Program-made: the position numbers and the translations under genes
NCBI RefSeq assembly: GCF_019097595.1
Contig: NC_080714.1
Coordinates: forward strand, 8,573,759-8,637,758
Source of the DNA: Hemibagrus wyckioides
Taxonomy: Eukaryota > Chordata > Actinopteri > Siluriformes > Bagridae
Direction: 5' to 3'
DNA length: 64,000 nucleotides
In this document: piece after piece, positions 15,401-27,400 of the stretch
Numbering within the stretch: position 1 is the stretch's first letter
Layout: every line of letters begins with the position of its first letter
Notes under the pieces: generated by a model
Databases searched by the model: none
Seen by the model: the letters and a program-made list of their open reading frames with translations, nothing else
What the model was told of the DNA's origin: nothing

Positions 15401-18400
15401 ACACAAAGTCTTGCATGGTGGACAAACTGGACACTGAGTATGGGTCTGCGGCTTCAGGATCGTGCACCCCAAGAGGCGGTGCGGTTACCGGCTGGATGCT
15501 TCCTGCGGTTGTATAAATGTCAGACTGGCCTCATATGCACGTTAAATAAGTGCTTGTATGTTTGCACGCCTGAGTGTGTGCGTGTTTGAACAGTGTTTTT
15601 CATGAGTCTCTATGACTTCATCTCCTCATGTATTTCCCACACACACACACACACACACACACAAAACACACAGTGCTCTTTAAAATTCACTGAGGCGTTT
15701 GATGTTGGCGTGAACAGTGTTGTGTCTGGCTGATGGGAAAGTTAGTAAAATTGGGGCTGGAGGCTTACAGGTGCTCGGTTTTCACTGAGCTTAGAATAGT
15801 AGACACCAGGGTGCCAAAATAACGGTGAAAGAAATTTTTCGGTGGCCAGTGAAACGGTGGAAACAGAAGGATGATTACAAAAGGCAATGAGATGCAATGA
15901 GACTTACAAATGTCTAGCTATCACACCAATACTTTGAAGCAATAGCAGAAAAATGATCATTTAACTAAGCGCTTATTACATGATGAAGCATGAGAAAGAG
16001 ACAAGAGTCTATGATATAAGATCATAATAAAGTACTTTGTCCTGAAAGTACTGCAATACACTTGTATGGTCGGAGAAACAAATACATTTTCAAGCCTTTA
16101 CATAAGGAAATGCAACTGAAATTTCGGTTCACATTCAGATTTACATTTTCACCACCTAAAAACAAGAATTATTGAATTCAGCTACAACGATTTTGTATTC
16201 AGTGCTCTTTAGCCCTTCTTGACTGCTGTTGGCTGGATATTTATTCAAACCCTGAGTACGATAAAAGTGTAATATCTTAAATCCTCTAGTTTTGCTTCAC
16301 AGATGGAGTCGAGAGGTCGGTGTACTAAAAACTTGGAATAAATAAAACCTGCACTGTAAAAATATCTTTCAGAAAACACTTCCTTTCAAGAAGTAAACAA
16401 CACTGAAGCTTCTCTACGCAGCCATCACTTTAGTTGAGTAAGCAGTAACAATGCAGCTGATGATGATGAGCCATCATAGACTGCACAGGTCTCCTCCTTC
16501 CTTCTCTCAGCAGCAGACCTGACATGACTCGCATTCATACTTATTTCACGTGGCTCCCCACTGAAATGCAGAAAGCAGCCATATGAGGGAAAAGTGTGAG
16601 CATTTTCAAGGAGTATTCCAGGCAGCAGCAACAGCAGATGCTGACAGAATGCCCCAGACGCTGCCCTTTACTGAAACCCTATCTCTCTGTGGGGAGATAT
16701 CTCCTACTTCCTGCTCCTTCATGTAGCCGCACTGTTAAAACCATTAGCTCGCTCTACACCAAAAGAAGGCAGATTGAAAGGCTTCGGGCCGTATTCAGAG
16801 CTGAGTTACGCACGCGTAATACTAAAGATTGCACACAGCTGTATTCAGACCTCACGTATAACAGACATACAGTACATGCTATGTATTAAAACAGTTGCGT
16901 GAGATGCACTCATTGGATGGAGTATAAAACGAGTTATGTGTGTTCCTTTCCTTGAAATTGAAGTTGACTGTAAATAGACAAAAACATAACTCTGCACTTC
17001 TGTGATCTGGCTATAAAATTAATGAATTAAAAGTAGCATTATTTTAAACCTTGGAGAATGTTGCTATATATAACTGTAGACATGATTAGCTTAAGCTGAG
17101 CCATAAGAAGAGCATATGAATGCCTGATCATCCTTCAAAATATCTACATAATTATTTTCAGGCTTAAGGGCAGCGGTGTGCTCTAGACTGTTTTTATGCA
17201 TCAACTCAAGAAAAACGTGTGAACTACACGAAGGTCATTTTCCTAATTTTAATGGGGCGTTCAAACAATTAACTTCAGCACATGCGATAGCCTGGATCTG
17301 GAAAATCTTCCACGTGTAAATATTGACACAGCTTTCAAACTTAATTTATCAACTCTAAATATGGCACTTAAAGAAAAACTTGCCAACCTCAGCAATGTCT
17401 AGTGTCACCCATCTTGTGTAAGCTCTAAACTACGCTCCTCATTTGACGTGCGATAAACTGAATGTTCCATCACAAAACATGGGAAACATTTCCGAAGTTT
17501 TCCGCAAATCTACGACGCGGTTGATTGATGCGGCCCTTTCCTAGTATTTACACGATGCCTTTCAGAAAAAAGCTTTTAACTCCGCACTTCTGTGGCTCTG
17601 GCTTTTTGAAATGTTCTGAGGAAAAAACACTGAAGGTTCTTGTTAAAGACCAAAGAGCTAAGACGCCAGTAAGCTGAATTACAATGATTTGTGGTATAGA
17701 TGTTCGGACATGTTGGGTGCGTGCGTGTCCTGTTCTGCACCTGGAGAAGTGACGATGCTTAGCATTTTCTTAAGCTTTGTATAAGAACCTTGCCACCTAA
17801 ATTAATAAATGGACCGTAGGACAACATAAAAGAGAGCTTAAAAGAGTGAATAGAGTAATCAGTGAGTATTATTCTATTATTGTGTCACCGTAAAGGTACA
17901 CAGGTTACAAAATGCTGTTACAAGCTTTTATGTTTATGCAAACATGACCAGCTTAAGTGCAATATGAATACAGGAGGCTACAGCGTTGAGAAAGCTCCAC
18001 TAAGATGCCTGATCAAATCAACTGCTAGTTTGTGTTAACTATTATCAGCAACATTCAATGAAAATTAAATTGCTGCTTAAGTTGTACCAAAAGCTGTGTT
18101 TACCTGAGTCCTGACTGGACTTTGATTCTGACAGACTCACAGCAGAAGCATCGCGTGACTGGTCAATCATGCCAATGTTGACCTTATGCTTATAAGGGTC
18201 CAGGGCTCCGAGAAGTCCTAGCACACGGATGGCCTGCGAAAGAAAGGCAGCATTACACTGTGCACAAAGCATAATACACTGTGTTGTGCTAGTCCCTGGT
18301 TTCCCTCCACAATACGAAGTGTTGGAATGTTTGGGAAAAGTGCTGCATCCGAATTACTCATTCTGCTCTGCATCACACTAATAATCAGTATTTTCACTGA

Positions 18401-21400
18401 ACTTATATAGGAGAGAGTCTGTACTGAAAATACAGGTATATGTAATGTATAATGCTAACATACAGCAATTTATCTTAGTAAGGAGGGCTTGCAACAAAGA
18501 CACGGAGAATGGGAGAAGGGTTCTGCTTGAGCAATGTAGTCACTAAATCATAGCGAAGGCATGAGAAGTAGAAGTTAAGCAATCTCCTAGATGATGAAAT
18601 AAATGTGTTATTCTAGATACTGAATGAAGTGATACAATAATCCCCCTCTACATCACGGTTCATGTATCGCGGTCCCGGTATATCGTGGACTTTTATTTGG
18701 AACATAACTAATTTCCCGGTATATCGCAGTATCCGCAAACCTTATAGAGAATTGTTTTTATGTTGAAATAAGGTAATTTATTAATAAAAATATAATTATT
18801 AATTACAAAATATTAAAATAAAGTATAATGTTAATAATATATCAAATACTATACAGCGTAGCGTTGTTTAGGAAAGGTATCGGTATAAATAATCGCAAAA
18901 TAGATATTAAACCAGGTGTATTAATCCAGATGTACATGATATTTTCAAAAGAAGCTACTTTTTCTAGGACAATTATTCTGAACAGTTGCCATGTTGACTT
19001 TTGCATTTCTCACCTCTCGCCTGATGCCCTGGTTCTGCTCTGTTTTTAGGAAGTTGAGCAGCACCTCCAGCAAAGAGGGATACTTCCTGTAGGGTTCCAC
19101 CACATAACCCGTACTGGCTACCTGCTGACCCAGAGTCCACAGCGCCACCTGGTGGGTGACAAAATGACAGGGGTTATGTGACAAGCTGATTTTATTCCGC
19201 CTTATGTTAATTTCGAGTGAGAGGGAAAAAGACTTGTGAGTGAACACTGTTACAACAAAAGTGACAAAAGGAACAAACTTGCTTCATGGACTTTCAACAT
19301 AATATGTAACTATAAAAGGATAAAAAGCACATGTTCATGCCTTTGCCACACTGACGTGGTTTAAGAGGAATAAATCACTTCAGGATGTACTGTTACAGAA
19401 AAAGCACTGATTTTCCTATCATGTTTTATTCCTTTAAGCATACACCAGACAAGCAAACCAATTCTAGAAAGCACTATTAGGAGAAATAAAGCTAATTTAA
19501 AGGACAAGAGTATCTAAGATATTTTCTGCTCACACTACACCACACAGCTGAAACCCAAACTCAAAGAAACTTATAGAGAAAACAGGAGACTCGTCTAAGA
19601 AGTGAGGGTTTTTTGTTTCTTGGGCTTCTGTTTTTCTTCAAAAAAAACCCAAACTCACTTAAATCACCCCGGCTTTATGATGCCTGTGACTGCTGTAGCA
19701 GAAAAAGTTATTAATGTGGGAACTGGATCTTATCATAGTTATGTTAACTGCTACGGTTTCATAGCACCTGCTCTGTAGTTGGCGCCAAGCAACAGCCAAA
19801 TGTGGTTTAGTCATTTTGCCAAGCTTTACAATGGGAGCTCTGCCACGGTGAGAAGAGGTGAGAAGTGGGGAAAGCAATATACCCGTCATAACAAGCATGC
19901 CGTGACTAACAGCACTGTTTAATTTACTGTAGGGGGTAATTTTGCAAATTAAGGATACGCTGACCTGCGTATATAAATAGCTTTACAGGGCAAATAAAAC
20001 ACAGTTACAGGGGAAAAGTAAATGAGCCGGAAATTTATTTTCCATTGTTATGTCATTCTGAAACAAATGGCGGATTCTGCTGTACGTGAACATAAAATCT
20101 GACAAAAAGCCTATAATAGTACATCAGTTTGAAACCTGAAATTTGTGCTAGATCTAGACTTTTCGTTTAATTGGTCTGCATACCTGTCTTTTGGCCAAGG
20201 AAGATGAGTCCTGAAGCATGTCCATGATAATAGGGAAAAGCTCATCCATCCACTTTCTCATCTCCAGACCACTCACCTGCCACCATAAACACACACACAC
20301 AAACACAGAGTCAATTACAAGCAAGGGATTACTTTTTTGTAAATCCACTAAACTATGCCTTCAACAGGTTTATCAACCACAAGGCAATAACTGTTCCATA
20401 ATACAATTAAAAGTAATAAAACAAAATACTCCAGTAGATTTGCAGACATTACATTTTGTTTTGTCAACCTCAAACATGGACTACTCTCTCCATTCTCCAA
20501 ACCTCCTTTTCCTGACCCTTACTCTCCTCTACATGTCTGTCTGCACTTCCTGGCTCTTCTCTGGAATCAACTGTGCCCTGTATTCTCTGAACGCCTTCAC
20601 GGACTCTAATCCTGATCTTCTTGTGCCCCTGCTGCATACAGTAGCTCACCTGATCGGAACAGCATATGGGGTAATTTACATAGCAAAAAAGGTCACAGGG
20701 TCAGCAAGGAGCAAAAGGTCCATACCTGAGCCAATTCCCCAATGGTAGCTAGGACACTAATGACTACACCAGGGTTAGGGTCTGGATCTTTCAGCTTTAG
20801 GATGAGTGCCTATATGGAAAGTAATTATGAAATTTGAGTTAGCTTGTGCATAAATTACAACAGAAAGGTTCAGTAAGCAATACTTGAATCTATATTAGAC
20901 TCTACTATGACAAACAATATGCAAAATACACATGCACACACAAACATACTTAACCTTAATGGTCAAGGGGAAGAAATTATAATGCATCAACGTTGGAAAC
21001 AGCCATAAATAACCAGTATAATGTGATATGATTATACTTTGAGAATGGGTTCCATGTAGGGCCTGATGAGTCGAGGGGCATTGGACACGAGATGGCCCAG
21101 CATGCGAGCGCTCTGCTCCTTGTTCCGGCCAACGCCACTGTGCTCCAGCTCAGTCAAGATCTGAAACAGAGCAATGTTACGTCTGTATGAAGCAATGAAA
21201 AAGGAGGACACTATGTTACCATGACGATGATCTATAATACTGTGTTACTATAAGCATTATCTATACCATAGTTCAAAGAAAAAAAGTGAAATCTGTTCCT
21301 AAATCATATCATGATTATGTTACAGGAGCGGGCATAGAATACACTGAGGTCAGTATGAGGAAATGAAAAAGAAGTAAACTATGTTACCACAACTAAGTTG

Positions 21401-24400
21401 CCACAATATTTGTCCTGGGCATAAAGTTAGTTGAACCATTGCCCCATCTGCTGGCAGCTCATGAAACTACACCCAATAAGGAAACCTCTTTTGTGTTTAA
21501 ATAAACGTGTTAATGTATTCCTGGTTTCAGAACTGTGTAAGACAGAATGAAACGAGTAGGATTTATTTAAAATGCGATTTGCTACCTGAATGAGCATCTT
21601 CCTCAGAAAGGGCATGACGAAGGCTGGGTTCATGCTGCTGAGGCGGCCGATCGTACAGATGGCCAGCTCTCGAATCTCAAACACTTCATCATTCAGTGCC
21701 ACAAAGAGAGCCTGCAGGTTTTCAGCCTGTGCCAGGTGGGCGTCAAAGCGTTCATCCAGGGACGCCAACACACAGTAACGAATGTCAGGATCTGGAAAAA
21801 TCGTGAAATGGGAATCAGAGTAAGTGTTAAGACAGAGATGGAACACTGAAAATTCCATGCTAGCACAGTTTCCAGCATAAGGCAAAATCAGCTTACAGTT
21901 AATCATTTCAAAGAAGATAACAAGCCATAAGACAACGCAAATATTTTTACATTTTCAGTGCAAACTAAAAAAGAAAAGCATTTGCAGGACATTACTAATT
22001 AGTTCTTGTGCGCTGAAAAAACAGACTAGCATGATCAAATGTTAATTTGACAACAAATAATTCATTGTGTGTGCTAACAGGGCCATTCTAAGCGGTAGAA
22101 AGGTCATTTCTCTGGATGTCCATGACATCATAAAATTAACTATTCAGAACAACTGATATGTCAGATTTCCATATACTGTCATACTAGTATACCGTCACAT
22201 TCCTGATTAAGACTAAGGCACTCCTTAACTTCCATCCTTCTTCCATGTTGTCGTTCCTTATTCAGTTACTTTTCCCTTTCTCTTTCCTCTTCAAATCCAA
22301 TTTAATTCAGATTTTTTTAGACACTCAGGAGTATGATCCTAAGCGTGGAGCCGTGAACTGACTTGTCTGTCCTTTCTTTGTTTAATCAGTATTTGGTCAG
22401 TTTTTATCATAGAAGTCTATGTTATCACTACAGCAACAGATGCACAAACTTAATCTTGGCATACATTAGGTCTAATGATCAGATGAGTCCTTAGTGCAAC
22501 ATACACTGCTATTAATAACAGAGTAATCCACAGCTAAAATTAAACTCTCTTTCCCACCTGGATCTGTGATGCCTACTACCAGCAGTTTGCTGAGGACGTC
22601 AGCTACCACCTGCACGGCTGTCTGGCTGACCACGTGGCCGTGGCCACTGATGAGGTGGATGGAAGGCGTGAGGAGACGTGAGCAAGTCCGTGCTGCCTCC
22701 ATGCGGATTTCTTTGTGCTCGCTGTTCAGAAAGTGGTCGGCACAGTGCCGCACAAACTGTGTTAATGAATGTCCTAAAAGAAAGGAGGCGATAAGAAGAA
22801 TTAAACCACAAACTGAGCTTGTATCATGTGGATTGCTAGCCCAGCACAGATGAATATATACTGATAACATAAGATTTAATGGAAAGTATGGACTGGGGAT
22901 CTGTCCACGGTGTACCCCGCCATTCGCCCAATGTGTGCTGGGATAGGCTCCCCGATAGGCTCCACGGATAAGATCCCCGTGACCCAAATTAGGAATAAAG
23001 TGGGTATAGAAAATGGATGGATGTGAGAAAGTATGTTCTACCCTCAAACTCAAAGCTGCCCAGGGTGCGCAGAGCCAGTGTGATGCTGCCCACATCACTG
23101 GCCTCAGGGATGTTGGTGAGGCTGGGTGAGGCCAGTTGGTGTGCAAGGCCTTTGGGCATGCCAGGGTGCCGTAGTGGCTTGTGCATCAGCACCAGCGACA
23201 GCATCTTAAGCAATCCGTCCTGGATATCTTTCTTAAGCTGAGGGATTTGTCGACTCAGGTCATAGAGTACGGCTGTCAAAGCAGGGCTAGGACAGAGAGA
23301 ATGCAATCAGCATTAGAGTACATCAGGGAGTTGAAAACAAATAGCAATAAAATCAACATTATCCAGTTCACAGCCTGTTATTCTTGCCAAACAGTCATAG
23401 CATACAAAAAAAAAGCATAAAAAAAAAAAAAAAAAAAGCATACAGTGTTTCACCGGCAACTAGTTAATATAAACTAGAGAGAAATAAAAATTGTCATCCG
23501 TGTGTGTACCAACAAAGTCAGTGTGAGAGAGATATTTACTATTCTTGGTCAGTCAGTGAGTCTGGACCATTAGGGATTCTTGCTTGACGGACTACCTAAG
23601 CTCTTTTAAGTGGCAACTGGACCAAAAAAAAAAAAAAACACAGGACTGATTCAAGCACTGCAATTATTACCTAAGTCCAACAGCTAACATCGGCTCTAGA
23701 AGCTCCTTGATGTCTTGATGAATGCTGGGTCCCATAGCTCTAGACAGCATGCTGATACAGGTGAAGACGGTTGCGTCTACCTGCATGGTCTTCTGTCTCC
23801 TGAAAGGATAAGACAAAGGGAATCAACAACTGGATAGCAATAGCATATGCTATAAATTTACTACGTAATGTCAGTTACTCTTTTCTGTCCTGAGCAGAAA
23901 AGTCTAATTCGAAAAAAAAAGTAGACATTGTGGTGGGGTGTTTAATAGTTCTTACTTATGTGCAAAATCCTTTGGTGGCAGGGCTGCTTTAATGATCTCG
24001 AGGATCTTGGAAAGGTAGGGCTGAATCTCGGTCCTCACGGCCACCACTAATAGCCCGAGAGCCTGGAATGCAGCTGTGCGCTCTTTCTCTTTCTTCAGGC
24101 AGCCCAGCAGGTGGCTCATCGTGTCGGACAAATACTGATCTGTAAACACAAAGCAGAAAGCAAATTTTACTTAAAGATATGTTAATAACAGCTAACTCCA
24201 CTAACCACCTTAATATCCACTGTTAGGGGCACTAGATTGCAGGAAGCTCATTTATGCTTTATGGTCTTAGATTTAGGATTAAAATGATACTTTATATACT
24301 CATAGAAAGGAAGTTTTGGTATCAGACACTTCCAATTTGATCCTAATTGTAAATTCGATCAGCTAGTCACAGATTAAAACATAACATTAAAGAGATTTTT

Positions 24401-27400
24401 CTAGCTATCAGGGTGAGTACCTGTGAAGTTATGTGGCTGGAAGGCTGCGAGGCGAGGCAATAGGTTGAGGATAGTCATCTGGATGAGAGGATTTTTAGTG
24501 GTCCTGTACTTCAGTACCCAACGGCACACCTGATAAAACAGCAGGTGAGAATGGAAAACAAGTGATATACAGGAAAGTATCAGTCTTTAAGGACAAAATG
24601 CAGAAAATAAGCACAGGATGGGGCAGAATCCTGATAATAATCATTCAGTATACGCAGTTAAGGATCTTTTATTTAGCCTTTTATAGCATTGCCGAATTCG
24701 CAATGACGATTGGTCTGAAAGTGTTCATTAATTTTTGATAACAGGATGGCTTGGACAATATTTGCCAAATAAAGTCTTAAGGACAAAGAATGTTTCACTT
24801 TGCAGTAATACGAAAAAAAAACAGCATCTGATTCACTTTAAGAGACAGAACAGAGAGGGGTTGGTGATGGCCTGGTGATTCTTCATTTTATGGCAACATG
24901 ACAAAGTGTGTGAACTTGAACGCACTTGATCAAAGCGCTCCTCCATCAGCTCACGACAGTAACGGCTCTCCACCAGGGTGCTCTTAGATGGCACTGGCAC
25001 AGCACCGAAGCTGAGGAAACACTGTTGGCTGCTGTAACCCAAGAGCCCAAGCAAGGCATTGGACTGCGGAGGCTGCACCGACTGGAAGCTGGTGAAGGGT
25101 GTGATGTGACGCGGCTTGGTCCCGAAGGTCATCAACTCTTTGCAGTACTTATCATGAACCAGCTGCTGCTGTGTGATCTCATCCATATCTTCTCGCAATC
25201 GCTGAAGAAAGAAGAGAGGCAGAATTCACAGTGTGTGAGAACAGTGTGTCAGAAAAGGAGAGAACTGAGACATAACATGACAGACATGGACTTTAAAGCA
25301 CTATTGACGTTTTAGAACTAAGAAGAAATTAGGACAAATACCTCGCCCTCCATGCTGCTGATGCGAACCAGCTCATTCAGAATCAGCAGGGCACCATGGC
25401 ATCTGTCATCCTTGTTCATGCCTTTCTCTTTAGCCAGCGTCTCATCAAAACCTTTCTCTGCCTCTTCAAAGGTTTGCTATTGTAAAAAAAGAAAAGAAAA
25501 CAAACATTATAAATGAACAGAATCCTTAGATACAACTGGGGGAAATTCTCATTCACTCTATAATTGGGCATTAATTAGCTGAAACTCAATTCCAAACGAA
25601 TCCACCCCCTTCCCTTTAGTGGGCTCTATAAAGTCACAAAAGTCCAAGCTGCCTATTTTAGAAACGTACTCTTTCACCATGCCCTGTGAAGTGTTCATGT
25701 CTGACCTTGTACCACTGAGGTTTCTGCATCTCCTTGGTCTCTCTCTGTGTTGTGAGGATGAGGCAGGCTCTGAGAGCGGACACTGCTCCCTCGCGTATAG
25801 CCTGCTTAGAGTCCCACACCGCGTAGAAAATGTTGTCAAAGAACGGCTGAACTTGTTGAAAGAAGAACGTGGGTGCGCTGACGGCCAGTTCCCGCAGCAC
25901 CAGCACCTGCAAAAGAAAAGACAAAAATTTAACATGAGGCTCTAATTCTAAAATGAAATGAGACCTAAGCTGTAAGCTCATCCTGCGACATTATGATGTG
26001 CGAGCTTTCGAGAGCCTTGTCACTACCTACTCATGCGATTCAACAAATATCAGTGTTGTGCTTCTTATGAAGATTAACGATGTGCTGCTCTAATTAGGCA
26101 CAGATGAAGCAAGGCTAAATCCCACTGCCGCAATTATTATCAGGTAGTCATGACATTGTGGGAGATGTGAAGTTTAAATAAAAATAGACAAACATGCCAA
26201 TGAAAAAGTAAATATTCATGTACATTAATAAAGATCACATTGTAATTTTAAACAGTAATATGCCAGTTGATCAGGTGTATTTTTCCTTTCAAATCCACGT
26301 AGTAGCTCCATAATAAGCAATGAGACAATGTACAGCCCCTTGTGCACATGCACAAATAAACATCTGAGACCGGATCAGTCCAGTATTTTTCACCTACCGC
26401 TGCATGGCGCCGGCCCTCGTTCCTGTCGGCTCCGAGCCACTCCAGAGCTCGCTTCACCTCAAACTCCACATACTCTGCGGTGAATGTGTCTCCTGCCATG
26501 GATAGGTGCCCCATGGCTTTAGAGGCCATCTCCATGACTACCGGGTCACTGGAGGGCAGGAGGTTACGCAGGTAGTTGGCAAATCGGCTGATCCGGGTGG
26601 CATTGCCTCCTTCCACCCCAATCAAGCTCACTGAACAGGATGGTACATTGAGAAAGGAAGGATTAAAACTGCACTGATAATGGATCATGCTCAAAATGTT
26701 AAATGTGATAAGAGGCTTACATGCTGAATCTGATGTTATCAGGTACGCTAGACTCACCTATGGCAAGAATACCTCCTTTTTTCTCATTTACATCCGAGCT
26801 GGAGACAAGCTCGAATATGTGGTGGTTTAACTCATCGTAAAAAGTGGTGGCTTCTTCTTGGCTCAGCTTTAAGGGAAACAATGTAAGTGCAGTTAGTGTT
26901 AGTCCATCATATGTCATACAAAAAGTCAGTTTAAAAGTAACATACCGAGTAACAAAAAAGAAATAAAAGACAAATTAGATGTACAGTGCTGCACAAAGGT
27001 CAGGAGCATGAAACAATATGCTTAAAAGCTAATATGCTTTCAAGAATAATGAAATTAATTCTTTTCTAAATAAAAGGCTACTATGAAGAGCAGAAATTAA
27101 GTCTATATTAGTTACAACAATCCTTTAAAAAGACATCAGCTTTCTCAGGTTTTATGTGAACATACAGTGCATCTTGGAGACTTTGCCGGTCACAAATAAT
27201 GCATGACAACCTTTATGGTGATTTTTCTTTGTCTATGTGTTTCATTGCATAATGTGTTCCTTTCTTTACTAACATTTTCTTTGCTATGTATTCAGAATGA
27301 TGGATTTTGGTAAATCTAGAAATTGATTTTTGTTATTGATACGATAATGCAAAAGATATCAAATAATCATCTAAGACAAAAACTTTGTTTAAAAAAAAAA

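Noticed and set aside
20218..20748. A 176-codon plus-strand frame
   Set aside because: It is antisense to mtor exons 14-15 and the intron between them; no recognisable protein, and codon pattern follows the opposite strand's exons.
22472..23146. A 224-codon minus-strand frame that looks like one large exon
   Set aside because: It joins mtor exons 10 and 11 through an intron that happens to stay open; conserved mTOR residues stop at clear GT-AG borders, and the middle is a SINE tail.
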